A DNA stretch of 64,000 nucleotides from Myxococcota bacterium (GCA_022710975.1 JAKLGA010000007.1:186001-250000), one strand, 5' to 3'; positions 38,114-48,372 are shown, numbered from the stretch's first letter. Made by a program: numbers and translations. The notes: generated by a model from the sequence alone, not told the origin.

Positions 38114-38542
38114 ATGAGGCTCTGGTCACTCCACCCGCGCCACCTCGACGCCCGCGGGCTCGTGGCCCTCTGGCGCGAGGGGCTGCTCGCCCGGGCCGTG
38201 CTCGCGGGCCGGACCCGCGGCTACCGGCACCACCCGCAGCTCGAGCGCTTCCGGGCGCGCCGCGACCCGATCGCCGCGCTCGACTGCTACCTCTCGCGGG
38301 TGCTCGACGAGGCGCGGGCGCGCGGCTACCGCTTCGACGGCGCGAAGATCCGCCCGCGGCGCTGCCGGCACCGCGCGCTGACCGTGGCCGCGGGCCAGCT
38401 GGCGCACGAGTGGTCCCACCTGCTCGCCAAGCTCGAGGCCCGCGACCGGCCGCGCTGGGCCGCCGAACGGCGGCGGCGGCCCGGGCCGCACCCGTGCTTC
38501 CGCGTCGTGCCAGGCCCCGTGGCGGTCTGGGAGCGGCCCTGA
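38114..38542 (+). CDS. Pyrimidine dimer DNA glycosylase (T4 endonuclease V-like)
   Basis: 142 residues. The N-terminus MRLWSLHPRHLDARGLVALW followed by RTRGYRHHPQLERF is the Pyr_excise signature, and the C-terminal HEWSHLLAKLEARD segment fits as well. Proteins of this family cleave the glycosyl bond of cyclobutane pyrimidine dimers in base-excision repair. The start is preceded by GGAGGCAGGGGAACGG. Confidence 0.85.
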   Translation: MRLWSLHPRHLDARGLVALWREGLLARAVLAGRTRGYRHHPQLERFRARRDPIAALDCYLSRVLDEARARGYRFDGAKIRPRRCRHRALTVAAGQLAHEWSHLLAKLEARDRPRWAAERRRRPGPHPCFRVVPGPVAVWERP

Positions 38543-38563
38543 GCTCGCCGCCGGCAGGCGCCG

Positions 38564-38821
38564 CTACGCCGTGACCTTGAAGACCTTGTCCTTCGGCCTG
38601 ACCTTGCCGTCCAGCTTGACGCCGGCCTCCTCGCCGGGCTTGGCGAGCTGCACGGCCTGGCGGTTCACCTGGATCGAGCCGATGGTCGCGGCGAGATCCG
38701 TGGTGCTGCCCTTGATGTGGATCCTGTCACCCACGGCCAGCTCGCCCTGGGTGACCTGGATCATCCCCACCCCGATCTTGTCGAAGTACTTGTTGACGAC
38801 GCCCACTTCGATCTCCGGCAT
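38564..38821 (-). CDS. Stand-alone EF-Tu domain 2-like beta-barrel protein
   Basis: 85 residues from the ATG at 38821 (AAGGAG 6 nt upstream). KIGVGMIQVTQGELAVGDRI followed by HIKGSTTD and AVQLAKPGEEAGVKLDGKVR is the second (beta-barrel) domain of translation elongation factors, present here without a GTPase domain. Such small proteins occur widely and are annotated as translation factor-like; their role is not established. It is convergent with the glycosylase gene (21-nt gap). Confidence 0.8.
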   Translation of the reverse strand: MPEIEVGVVNKYFDKIGVGMIQVTQGELAVGDRIHIKGSTTDLAATIGSIQVNRQAVQLAKPGEEAGVKLDGKVRPKDKVFKVTA

Positions 38822-38929
38822 GTCGCGCTCCTTGTGGTTCCACCCGGGCGCTACCACCTACCAGGTTTCTCGCCGGCAGGCGACTTCTTTCGCGCCTCGC
38901 GGCCTCCGGCCCCACCCGGCAGGATGGCT

Positions 38930-38959
38930 TTGACAAGCCAGCCGGCCTCGTCATAGGGT
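38930..38959 (+). promoter_or_regulatory. Candidate promoter before 39002
   Basis: TTGACA (38930-38935) and TAGGGT (38954-38959), 18 nt apart, lie 43 nt before the ATG at 39002. The -35 box is perfect; the -10 is weak. Confidence 0.4.
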
Positions 38960-39001
38960 GGGGCGTCTCGAACGCCAACAACTTCGCGAGAGAGGTTCCT
39001 G

Positions 39002-39331
39002 ATGAACAACAGAAAAGTGGCGACCCGCGAAACCCGGCTGAGCCGGGTGATGGCCAAGATCGAGGCCCGCAAGAAGGCCCTCGAGCAGCGGGGGCTCGAC
39101 AAGAAGGGCCTGGAGAAGGACTCGACCATGCGCCACCTGCTGGCCGAGGCCAGGAAGGTCAGGCACGTGATCGAGGCCCTCAAGTGGGAGAAGCCCAAGG
39201 TCGAGAAGGTCGAGAAGGCCGAGAAGCCGGAGAAGGCCGCCAAGCCCGCCAAGGAGGCCGCCCAGCCCAAGGCCCCCAAGCCCCCCAAGGAGAAGAAGCC
39301 CAAGAAGGAAGAGGAGGCCCCCCCGGCCTGA
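39002..39331 (+). CDS. Small basic/charged protein with Lys-Pro-rich tail
   Basis: 109 residues. The first ~62 are predicted helical and basic (RVMAKIEARKKALEQRGLDK, then EARKVRHVIEAL). Residues ~63-109 are a low-complexity K/E/P/A tail built from VEKAEKPEK-like and PKEKKPKKEEE-like units, probably disordered. The ATG at 39002 follows GAGAGG. Histone-like or RNA/ribosome-associated function is conceivable but only from composition. The aldehyde dehydrogenase begins 14 nt downstream. Confidence 0.72.
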   Translation: MNNRKVATRETRLSRVMAKIEARKKALEQRGLDKKGLEKDSTMRHLLAEARKVRHVIEALKWEKPKVEKVEKAEKPEKAAKPAKEAAQPKAPKPPKEKKPKKEEEAPPA

Positions 39332-39344
39332 CCGCCCCCCGCCG

Positions 39345-40931
<1,587 letters not shown>

Positions 40932-40945
40932 GCGCGGGGGCCGGC

Positions 40946-41740
40946 CTAGAGCAGGAAGGGGATCAGCGCCTTGCGCTCGGGCGGGTAGTCGGGGAAGCGC
41001 TGGCGGTACCAGCGCTGGGTGGCGAAGGCCCGGGGCACGAGGTTCGCGCAGCTGATGGCGAAGATGAACAGCCCACCCGGGGACCAGGTGGCCAGGGCGA
41101 AGCCCGCCCAGCCGGTCAGCTCCGTGAGGTAGCAGGGGCTCGTGACCCAGCGGTAGAGCCCCCCCCGGGGGATGCGGTACACCCGCTGCCCGGCGGCGAG
41201 CTCCGCGCTCGTGCGGAGGTTGCGCTGGATCGACTCGCCCTGCAGGGTCAGCCCGTACGACACGAGGTACAGCGCGAGGCCCGCCAGAAAGCGCGGGTCG
41301 GTCAGCCAGGCCGTGGTGAGGTGCGCGCCGTACGTGCTCAGCCAGGAGGCGTTGAGGTAGCCGTGCAGCGCGGTGGCCCCCCACCCCGCCACCACCACCA
41401 GCAGGCTGAAGCTGGTCGTGGCACCTGGGGCCACGCGGATGAGGTACGGGAACAGGAAGCCCCGGTTGGCGTAGTGCAGGAGCCACACGCACAGGAACAA
41501 AAGCGGCACCGCCTCTGACCACCGCGGCCCGGTGAAGAAGAACCAGCAGAACACGGGCACGGCCGGCAGCTCCATGAGGAACCAGCCCAGGCGGGGGCTC
41601 AGGTTGAGCCCGAAGCGGGCGGAGGCGAAGCGGCCGTAGGGGGACGGGATGAAGACCGACGCCACCGCCGCGAAGGCCGCGTAGGCCAGGGCCACGGTCA
41701 GCAGCGTGTCGTACGTCGGGTCTCCGGTGCACCAGGTCAT
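40946..41740 (-). CDS. Steroid 5alpha-reductase (3-oxo-5alpha-steroid 4-dehydrogenase) family membrane protein
   Basis: 264 residues with about six hydrophobic segments. RFGLNLSPRLGWFLMELPA in the N-terminal third, the ANRGFLFPY region, and the C-terminal GGLYRWVTSPCYLTELTGW with PRAFATQRWYRQRFPDYP form the steroid 5alpha-reductase signature, including the residues that bind NADPH. It saturates the 4,5 double bond of 3-keto-4-ene steroids. It follows the 3beta-HSD gene by 52 nt on the same strand, which fits a sequential 3-oxidation then 5alpha-reduction. Confidence 0.88.
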   Translation of the reverse strand: MTWCTGDPTYDTLLTVALAYAAFAAVASVFIPSPYGRFASARFGLNLSPRLGWFLMELPAVPVFCWFFFTGPRWSEAVPLLFLCVWLLHYANRGFLFPYLIRVAPGATTSFSLLVVVAGWGATALHGYLNASWLSTYGAHLTTAWLTDPRFLAGLALYLVSYGLTLQGESIQRNLRTSAELAAGQRVYRIPRGGLYRWVTSPCYLTELTGWAGFALATWSPGGLFIFAISCANLVPRAFATQRWYRQRFPDYPPERKALIPFLL

Positions 41741-41792
41741 CGAGTTCTCCGGCGGGCCGGCTCCAGGAGCGTCGACGTGGATGCCGCGCGGC

Positions 41793-42947
41793 TCAGTGCC
41801 CGTCCGGCTCGCCCCGCGCCCGGAGCTCCGCGCCCATGTAGCCCAGCCCCTCGGCGGTGCCGACGAGCGGCCGGTAGCCGAGCAGCGTCCGGGCCCGCTC
41901 GATGGAGTGCGTGTTGGTGGTCACGGCCTTGAGCGCCTCGGTGCGGGTGAAAAGCGGCCGCAACCCGAGGTCCCGCAGCCACCAGCACAGCCGCTCCTGC
42001 ACGGCGCAGCCGCCGACCATGAGGAAGCGGGGCACGCGCACGAACGCCCGGCCCGGGTACCCCAGGCCCCGCACCATGGCGCCGACGACGTCCTGCAGTG
42101 TGTGCACCGCCTCGCCGTCGGTGATGAAGTAGGCCTTGCCCGCCACCTCGGCGGGCGCCTCGCGCACGCGCCGCAGCCACAGCAGGTGAGCCCACACCAG
42201 GTTGTAGACGAAGGTCCAGTCCGTGCGCTGGCTCGGGTCGAGCGAGAAGGGCAGCCCGCGCAGCATGCGCACCAGCGGCACCACCTTGCCGGTAATGTAC
42301 TGCTCGCGCGGGCCGTAGATCCCGTTGGGCCGCAGGATGCCCGTGCGCAGGCCGCCCCCGTTGGCCGCGAGCACCAGCCGCTCGGCGGCGATCTTGCTGC
42401 GGGTGTAGTGATCCAGCCGGCGGCCCATGGCGTAGGGCGTGCTCTCGTCGGCTTCCAGGCGGGGCGTGCCGTCGAAGACGACGTTGGCCGAGCTGGTGTA
42501 CACGAAGTCCGCCACGGACTCGGCCCGGGCCGCGGCCAGGGAGCTCTCCACACCGCGCACGTTGGTGTCGGCGACGTCCTGCCCCGGTCCCAGGCTGCCG
42601 AAGGGCGGGTTGCCGTACACGGCGGCCGAGTGTATGACCGCGTCCATCCCCCGGCAGGCCGCCCGGGCCACCTCCGGGCGCGTGACGTTGCCCGTGGCGA
42701 AGGTCACCCGCGGGTGGTGCGCGCCCCGCGGCGGCGTGCGGCACAGGATGCGCACCTCGGCGGCGCCCCGGGCCAGCAACTCCTCCACCAGGTAGCGGCC
42801 GACGAACCCGGTGCCGCCCACCGACAGGAAGCGCCGGCCGGCCACGGCCGCGTCGACCTCCCGGGTCTCGGCGCGCAGCGCCTCCAGCCGGGTCGCCCAG
42901 TCAGGCGCCGGCGCCGGCGGGTCGGTGGTCCTGCTCGCGGCGTTCAT
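41793..42947 (-). CDS. 3beta-hydroxysteroid dehydrogenase/isomerase family extended SDR
   Basis: 384 residues from the ATG at 42947, overlapping the MFS stop (ATGA). After a ~38-residue extension, the coenzyme motif SVGGTGFVG (42-50) opens an extended SDR; SSANVVFDG carries the Ser and Y181-x3-K185 (HYTRSK) the catalytic pair. ILRPNGIYGPRE and TDWTFVYNLVWAHL match 3beta-HSD family members. It oxidises a 3beta-hydroxyl, possibly with delta5-delta4 isomerisation. Position between a transporter and a 5alpha-reductase supports a steroid substrate. Confidence 0.85.
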   Translation of the reverse strand: MNAASRTTDPPAPAPDWATRLEALRAETREVDAAVAGRRFLSVGGTGFVGRYLVEELLARGAAEVRILCRTPPRGAHHPRVTFATGNVTRPEVARAACRGMDAVIHSAAVYGNPPFGSLGPGQDVADTNVRGVESSLAAARAESVADFVYTSSANVVFDGTPRLEADESTPYAMGRRLDHYTRSKIAAERLVLAANGGGLRTGILRPNGIYGPREQYITGKVVPLVRMLRGLPFSLDPSQRTDWTFVYNLVWAHLLWLRRVREAPAEVAGKAYFITDGEAVHTLQDVVGAMVRGLGYPGRAFVRVPRFLMVGGCAVQERLCWWLRDLGLRPLFTRTEALKAVTTNTHSIERARTLLGYRPLVGTAEGLGYMGAELRARGEPDGH

Positions 42948-44338
42948 GGCGCGGTCTCCATACCAGAAACCCCCCGGTCGGGCAACCCGGAGCCCGGCCT
43001 GCGGACGGCCAGCGCGGCGAACGCGAGCACGAGCGACACGACGGCGGCGGCGATCCACAGGCAGAAGGCGCTGTCGTAGCTGTGCGTCACCGCCCCGTCG
43101 ACGACCCGCCGGGTGGACTCGATGAGCTGGCCGCTGACCGTGTCCTGGGCCGCGGCGCCGAGGTAGGCGAACACCCCGATCATGCCCATGGCCGCGCCCG
43201 TCGCGCGCGTGGGACAGATGTCGACGACCAGCAGCCCCCCGAAGAACACCAGCAGCCCGCCGGTGGCGAAGCCGCACACCCCGAGGGCCAGGCCGTCCAG
43301 CAGGTGCTGTCCGGCAGGCGTGACGTACAGCCCGAACAGCGAGCCGACCAGCAGGGCGCCGTAGCTGAACAGCACCGGCCCCCGCCGTGCCCCGAACACG
43401 AGGTCGGAGATCGTGCCGGCGAGCACCGTGCCGGCCAGGCCGCAGGCCGTCAGCAGCGTCATGCCGAACCCGGCCTCGACCAGGGAGTAGGTCTTGGCCT
43501 CCTGCAGGTAGAGCACGAACCAGCTGTTCACGCCGTAGCGGGTGACGTAGAAGGCGGCGCTGGCGAGCCCGAGCATCCACACGCGGGGGTTGCGGACCAC
43601 CTGCCGCTGCAGCTCGGCCACCGAGGACGGCGCGCCGGCCTCCGGCGCGGGGAGGTCCGCCTTGAACTCGGCGATCGGCGGCAGGCCATGGGTCTGCGGC
43701 CGGTCGAGCACGACCCTGGCGAGGACCACGGACACCAGGGCACAGGCGATGCCCGGGCCGAAGAAGCCCCAGCGCCAGCCCAGCCAGGCGACCAGGGCCG
43801 CCGTCGCCGAGTAGGTGATCCCCTCGCCGAGGCTGTGGGCGATGCTCCAGATCGAGTAGCGCGTCCCGCGCTCGCGCGGGCTGAACCAGTGCGACAGGTT
43901 GACGACGCTCGGGGTCGCGCCCATGGACTGGAACCAGCCGTTCACCGCCCAGAGCAGGGTGAAGAAGGGCACGGACTCGGTGCAACCGAACAGCAGGTTC
44001 ACCACCGCCGAGCCCAGGAGGCCCGCCGCCATGAACCGGCCGACGTGCGCGCGGTCGGCCAGGAATCCGCTGCCGAGCTTGCCCACGGCGTACATGAGCA
44101 GCAGCGCGGAGCCCATCGTGCCGAGCTCGCCGGCGCTGACCACGCCGGCGTCGATGAGCGGCTTCTTCGCCACGACCAGGCTCAGGCGGGTGGTGTAGAA
44201 GAAGGCGTACCCCAGGGTCACGCCGCAGAAGGTCTGCCAGCGGAGCTGGGCGTAGCGCCGCGCGAGCCGGGCCGGGTCCTGCAGGCGCGGGCGCTCCGCG
44301 CCGGTCGCGAACCACCGAACGAGGGCGCGCCAGGGCAT
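42944..44338 (-). CDS. MFS transporter, organophosphate:phosphate antiporter-like (UhpC/GlpT group)
   Basis: 464 residues with 12 hydrophobic segments. The N-terminus YAFFYTTRLSLVVAKKPLID and NGWFQSMGATPSVVNLSHWF with RGTRYSIWSIAHSLGEG are typical of the GlpT/UhpT/UhpC clan. In this operon the cargo may not be a sugar phosphate; the next two genes are steroid-modifying enzymes. The start is the ATG at 44338. It is divergent from the methyltransferase gene, 54 nt away. Confidence 0.88.
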   Translation of the reverse strand: MPWRALVRWFATGAERPRLQDPARLARRYAQLRWQTFCGVTLGYAFFYTTRLSLVVAKKPLIDAGVVSAGELGTMGSALLLMYAVGKLGSGFLADRAHVGRFMAAGLLGSAVVNLLFGCTESVPFFTLLWAVNGWFQSMGATPSVVNLSHWFSPRERGTRYSIWSIAHSLGEGITYSATAALVAWLGWRWGFFGPGIACALVSVVLARVVLDRPQTHGLPPIAEFKADLPAPEAGAPSSVAELQRQVVRNPRVWMLGLASAAFYVTRYGVNSWFVLYLQEAKTYSLVEAGFGMTLLTACGLAGTVLAGTISDLVFGARRGPVLFSYGALLVGSLFGLYVTPAGQHLLDGLALGVCGFATGGLLVFFGGLLVVDICPTRATGAAMGMIGVFAYLGAAAQDTVSGQLIESTRRVVDGAVTHSYDSAFCLWIAAAVVSLVLAFAALAVRRPGSGLPDRGVSGMETAP

Positions 44339-44357
44339 GCCAGAGCCTACCACGCGG

Positions 44358-44387
44358 TTGACAGCGGCACGACTCCGGCCGTACCAA
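44358..44387 (+). promoter_or_regulatory. Possible promoter before 44393, leaderless
   Basis: TTGACA (44358-44363) and TACCAA (44382-44387) are separated by 18 nt. Transcription would start at or next to the ATG at 44393, and no ribosome binding site is visible there, so a leaderless mRNA is possible. Confidence 0.3.
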
Positions 44388-44392
44388 GGTGC

Positions 44393-45106
44393 ATGGCGAC
44401 CTCCGAGCCCCGCCAGAGCTCCGGCGCGGGCCTCCCCCGCCACCACAACCCGGCCTCCAAGAACAAGCTGGTGCCGAACTCGGCCCTGAACTTCCCCGGG
44501 CAGGATCTGTTCTCCCGCGTCGCCCGCGCCGTGTGCGAGGCGGAGTGCCTGCCGCGCAAGGAGCTGTACGAGTCCTGGGAGGTGGCGCGCCGGGTGCGCC
44601 GGCGGTTCTCCGGCCGGCGGGTCGTGGATCTCGCCGCCGGGCACGGGCTGCTCGCCCACCTGCTGCTGCTGCTCGACGACCGCTCGCCGCAAGCGCTGGC
44701 CGTGGACGTGCGCATCCCGGCCAGCGCCCGGCGCGTGAGCGCGGCCCTGTGCGCGCGCTGGCCGCGCCTGCGGGACAGGGTCCAGCTCCTCGAGGCCCCG
44801 ATCGAGTCGGTCGAGCTCGGCCCCGACGATCTGGTCGTCTCGGCGCACGCCTGCGGGCAGCTGACCGATCGGGTCCTCGACCTGGCCCTGGCCGCCCGCG
44901 CGGCGGTGGCCGTGCTGCCCTGCTGCCACGGTTTCTCCCGCGGTGACCGGGGCGGGCTCGAGGGCTGGCTCGACCCGGCGCTGGCCATGGACGTGGTGCG
45001 TGCGGATCGGCTGCGGCGGGCCGGCTACCGGGTCCACACCCAGCTCATCCCGGCCGAGATCACCCCCAAGAACAGGCTGCTGTTCGGCCACCCGCCCGGG
45101 CGCTGA
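44393..45106 (+). CDS. SAM-dependent methyltransferase-like protein (Methyltransf_32/METTL25-like)
   Basis: 237 residues. VVDLAAGHGLLAHLLLLLD is motif I of a class I methyltransferase. VVSAHACGQLTDRVLDLAL, AVAVLPCCHGFSRG and the ending EITPKNRLLFG match proteins with the CGxLT and PCCH motifs of the Methyltransf_32 group. The paired Cys-His could bind metal. The substrate is unknown. The preceding gene is divergent; the kinase gene follows 98 nt downstream. Confidence 0.75.
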   Translation: MATSEPRQSSGAGLPRHHNPASKNKLVPNSALNFPGQDLFSRVARAVCEAECLPRKELYESWEVARRVRRRFSGRRVVDLAAGHGLLAHLLLLLDDRSPQALAVDVRIPASARRVSAALCARWPRLRDRVQLLEAPIESVELGPDDLVVSAHACGQLTDRVLDLALAARAAVAVLPCCHGFSRGDRGGLEGWLDPALAMDVVRADRLRRAGYRVHTQLIPAEITPKNRLLFGHPPGR

Positions 45107-45148
45107 TCCGCCGGAGGCGCTCGAGGCGAGGAGCTCCCGGAGCCGGCC

Positions 45149-45178
45149 TTGACGCCGGATCGCGAGGCCCTCGATACT
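45149..45178 (+). promoter_or_regulatory. Candidate promoter of the hybrid kinase gene
   Basis: TTGACG (45149-45154), 18-nt spacer, GATACT (45173-45178; 4 of 6 matches to TATAAT). The predicted start is about 20 nt before the ATG at 45205. Confidence 0.45.
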
Positions 45179-45204
45179 CTGTGCCGAGGAGCAGGGGGTC
45201 CAGC

Positions 45205-47529
45205 ATGCAGGACTCGAGACCGGAGGCAGACAGGACGCAGCGGGCGAGCGAGCAGAAGATCCGCAGCATCCTGCGCGCTGCGCCCATCGGCATCGGCATG
45301 GTGGTCGACCGGGTCATCCGCGAGGCCAACGACGAGCTGTGCCGCATGACCGGCTACCCGGCCGCGGAGCTGCTGGGCCGGAACGCGCGGATCCTCTACC
45401 CCAGCCAGGAGGACTTCGACTTCGTCGGCCGGGAGAAGTACCGGCAGATCGCGGAGAAAGGCACCGGCACCGTCGAGACGCGCTGGCAGCGGAAGAGCGG
45501 CGAGATCATCGACGTGCTGCTCAGCTCGACCCCGCTCGACCCCGCGGATCACTCGGAGGGCGTGACCTTCACCGCCCTGGACATCACCGAGCGCAAGCGG
45601 GTGCTCCTGGAGCTGCAGGAGAAGTCCGAGGAGATCGACAGGTTCTTCTCCTCCGCCCTGGACCTGCTGTGCATCGCCGACACCGACGGGCGCTTCAGAC
45701 GCCTGAACCCGGAGTGGGAGCGAACCCTCGGCTACCGGCTCGAGGAGCTGCTCGGCAGGCCCTTCCTCGACTTCGTCCACCCCGACGACCTCGCGGCGAC
45801 GCGCGAGCGCGTGGCCGTGCTGATGGGTCAGGCGCCGGTGGCCAACTTCACCAACCGCTACCGGCACAGGGACGGATCCTACCGCTGGATCGAGTGGCGC
45901 TCCTTCCCCGCCGGCAAGATCATCTACGCCGCGGCGCGCGACGTGACCGAGCGCCAGAAGCACGAGGCGGCGCTGCTGGAGAGCGAGCGGCTCAACCGGA
46001 TGATAGCCGAGATGGCCTCCGACTACATCTTCCACCTCCGGGTGGAGGCGGACGGCCGGGCCATCATGGACTACGCCTCCCAGAGCTTCAGCGAGATCAC
46101 CGGCTGGACCCTGGCGCAGGTGGCCGACGTCGCGAGTTGGGGGGCGTTCATCCACCCGGAGGACGTCGCCAGGATCGCCGCCGAGCTGCGGCGGGTCATC
46201 GCCGAGGGCCAGCCGGCCGAGCTCGAGTGCCGCTCGCTGGTGAGAGCAGGCATGCGCTGGACCCACATCTACGCCAGGCCCGAGCTCGACCCGCAAGGGC
46301 AGCGCGTCGTCGGTATCATCGGGTCGTCCAAGGACGTGACCGAGCGCAAGCGCATGGAGCAGGCGCAGGCCAGGCTGCAGGAGCAGCTCCAGCAGGCCAT
46401 GAAGATGGAGGCCATTGGACGCCTGGCCGGGGGCCTGGCGCACGACTTCAACAACCTGCTCACCGGCATCACCGGGAACACTGACCTGGCGCTCATGGAT
46501 CTCGACCCGGCGGGCCCCCTCGCCGCCACGCTGCGGGAGGTGACCAAGGCGGCCCGCAGCGCCGCCGCGCTGACCCACCAGCTCCTGGCCTTCTCGCGCA
46601 AGCAAATGATCGAGCCGCGGGTGCTCGACCTGAACGATCTGCTCACCAACCTGCAGGGCATGCTGCCGCGTCTGCTCGGCGAGGATATCAACCTCCGCCT
46701 GGTCCGCTGCGAGGAGCTGGAGTCGGTCAAGGTCGACCCGGGCCAGTTCGAGCAGGTCATCGTCAACCTGGCGGTCAACGCCCGGGACGCCATGCCGGAC
46801 GGCGGGACATTGATGATCGAGACGGCCAACGTCGAGCTCGGACCGGACTACTGCGCCTCCCACCCGGAGGCGAGGCCCGGCCGCTACGTGCTGCTGGCGG
46901 TCAGCGACACGGGCGTGGGCATGAGCCGGGAGACCGTCGGCCACCTGTTCGAGCCCTTCTTCACCACCAAGCCCAGGGGCAAGGGCACGGGGCTCGGCCT
47001 GGCGACGATCTACGGCACGGTCAAGCAGGCCGGTGGCACCATCGAGGTCTACTCCGAGCCGGGCCAGGGCACGACCTTCAAGCTCTACCTGCCGTCCGTC
47101 GCCGAGAAGGCCACCCGCTGGGAGCCGGAGCTCAAGAGCGAGGAGCTGCCGACCGGCCAGGAGACGGTGCTCCTGGTCGAGGACGAGCAGCTCGTCCGCG
47201 ATCTGGCCGAGCGCGTCCTGCGCCGGCTGGGCTACACGGTGCTGTCCGCCAGGAACGGCGGCGAGGCCCTGCTGCTCGCCGAGGGGCGCGCGGCGCCCAT
47301 CGACGCGCTGCTGACGGACGTGGTCATGCCAGGGATGAGCGGCCGCGAGCTGGCCGACCGGCTCGCTCCCCTGCACCCGGAGACGAGGGTCATGTTCACC
47401 TCGGGCTACACCGAGAACATCATCGTCCACCACGGCGTGGTCGACGAGGGGCTGTGCTTCCTCGGCAAGCCGTACACACCGCAGGGGCTGGCGCGAAAGC
47501 TGCGCGAGCTCCTGGACGGCGCCTGCTAG
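45205..47529 (+). CDS. PAS-PAS-PAS hybrid sensor histidine kinase with receiver domain
   Basis: 774 residues from the ATG at 45205 (the in-frame GTG at 45181 lacks a site). Three PAS domains, ~25-130, 140-250 and 260-385, each end with a DxTERK-like PAC motif. HisKA contains H413 in GGLAHDFNNLL, the form seen in NtrB-like kinases. HATPase_c follows (NLAVNARDAMPDGG, SDTGVGMS, GKGTGLGLATIYG). A C-terminal receiver (~655-770) carries D705 in LLTDVVMPGMSG and K at FLGKPY. No transmembrane segment is present, so it senses a cytoplasmic signal. No partner regulator is adjacent. Confidence 0.95.
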   Translation: MQDSRPEADRTQRASEQKIRSILRAAPIGIGMVVDRVIREANDELCRMTGYPAAELLGRNARILYPSQEDFDFVGREKYRQIAEKGTGTVETRWQRKSGEIIDVLLSSTPLDPADHSEGVTFTALDITERKRVLLELQEKSEEIDRFFSSALDLLCIADTDGRFRRLNPEWERTLGYRLEELLGRPFLDFVHPDDLAATRERVAVLMGQAPVANFTNRYRHRDGSYRWIEWRSFPAGKIIYAAARDVTERQKHEAALLESERLNRMIAEMASDYIFHLRVEADGRAIMDYASQSFSEITGWTLAQVADVASWGAFIHPEDVARIAAELRRVIAEGQPAELECRSLVRAGMRWTHIYARPELDPQGQRVVGIIGSSKDVTERKRMEQAQARLQEQLQQAMKMEAIGRLAGGLAHDFNNLLTGITGNTDLALMDLDPAGPLAATLREVTKAARSAAALTHQLLAFSRKQMIEPRVLDLNDLLTNLQGMLPRLLGEDINLRLVRCEELESVKVDPGQFEQVIVNLAVNARDAMPDGGTLMIETANVELGPDYCASHPEARPGRYVLLAVSDTGVGMSRETVGHLFEPFFTTKPRGKGTGLGLATIYGTVKQAGGTIEVYSEPGQGTTFKLYLPSVAEKATRWEPELKSEELPTGQETVLLVEDEQLVRDLAERVLRRLGYTVLSARNGGEALLLAEGRAAPIDALLTDVVMPGMSGRELADRLAPLHPETRVMFTSGYTENIIVHHGVVDEGLCFLGKPYTPQGLARKLRELLDGAC

Positions 47530-47565
47530 CCCCGGCCGCGCCCGCACCCTGCCAGGAGGGAGCCC

Positions 47566-48372
47566 ATGAAGATCGGGAAGTTCTGGGCCAAGGAGACGGT
47601 GGTCGCCAGGTGCTCGCTCGGCCGCAAGGTCTGCGTGGATCGCTGGGAGACCTCCGACGAGAGCCAGGAGCTCGCGCGGCGGGCCGCCCAGGAGTCGGCC
47701 AGGCGGCTCGAGCAGAAGCTCGCGGCGGGCGGGTCCCTCGACCGCTACCCCTACGGCGTCCGCCCCCTGCGGGAGGAGATCCTGGCGTCCTTCCCCGGGC
47801 CCGACGGCAAGCCGGTGGCGGTGGTGACCCGCAACGGCTACGGCTGCGAGGTGCTCAACGCCGCGCGGGTGATGTTCGTCGACGTCGATCTGCCGACCGG
47901 CGGCGCGCGCGCCGGCGAGGAGCGCCGCGCCCTCGAGCGGTTCGAGCGCCTGGTCCGCGAGCGACCGGACCTCTCCTTCCGCGTCTACCGGACCTTCGGC
48001 GGGCTGCGCGGCCTGGCCACCCAGGCCCCGCTGGTTCCCAGCCCGGAGAACCTCGAGGTGCTCACCGCGCTCGACGGCGATCCCCTCTACCTCACGCTGT
48101 GCCGAGAGCAGGCCTGCTACCGGGCCCGGCTCACCCCCAAGCCCTGGCGCTGCGGGCAGCGGCCCATCCACATCAGCTACCCGTTCGAGGACTCCGGGCA
48201 GGCTGAGCGCTGCGCCGAGTGGGTCGCCGCCTACCGGCGGCGCCAGATGGCCTTCGCCACCTGCGAGCTGGTGAAGGTCCTGGGCAGGCCGGACATCCAC
48301 CCCGAGCTGCAGCCGTTCGTCACCCTGCACGACGAACGGACCCGCGTGGGCAGCGGGCTGCCGCTGGCCTGA
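47566..48372 (+). CDS. Conserved-looking cytoplasmic protein of unknown function
   Basis: 268 residues from the ATG at 47566 (AGGAGGGAGCCC upstream). No signal or membrane segment. Striking blocks are VMFVDVDLP, FRVYRTFGGLRGLAT, DPLYLTLCREQACYRARLTP and PWRCGQRPIHISYPF; the acid-rich DVDLP strand and the clustered Cys suggest an active or metal site. The RVYRT.GGLR phrase recalls other hypothetical proteins but no named family can be claimed. The gene lies 36 nt after the hybrid kinase, possibly in one transcript. Confidence 0.7.
   Translation: MKIGKFWAKETVVARCSLGRKVCVDRWETSDESQELARRAAQESARRLEQKLAAGGSLDRYPYGVRPLREEILASFPGPDGKPVAVVTRNGYGCEVLNAARVMFVDVDLPTGGARAGEERRALERFERLVRERPDLSFRVYRTFGGLRGLATQAPLVPSPENLEVLTALDGDPLYLTLCREQACYRARLTPKPWRCGQRPIHISYPFEDSGQAERCAEWVAAYRRRQMAFATCELVKVLGRPDIHPELQPFVTLHDERTRVGSGLPLA

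Noticed and set aside
42944-44338. MFS protein as UhpT-type hexose-phosphate transporter
   Set aside because: The fold belongs to that clan, but the operon partners are steroid enzymes and no uhpA/uhpB-like sensor pair is adjacent, so the specific cargo was not assigned.
45025-48330. 1101-codon minus-strand open frame across the hybrid kinase
   Set aside because: Low-complexity Arg/Gly/Val/Leu-rich translation with no domain, antisense to the PAS kinase and the protein at 47566.
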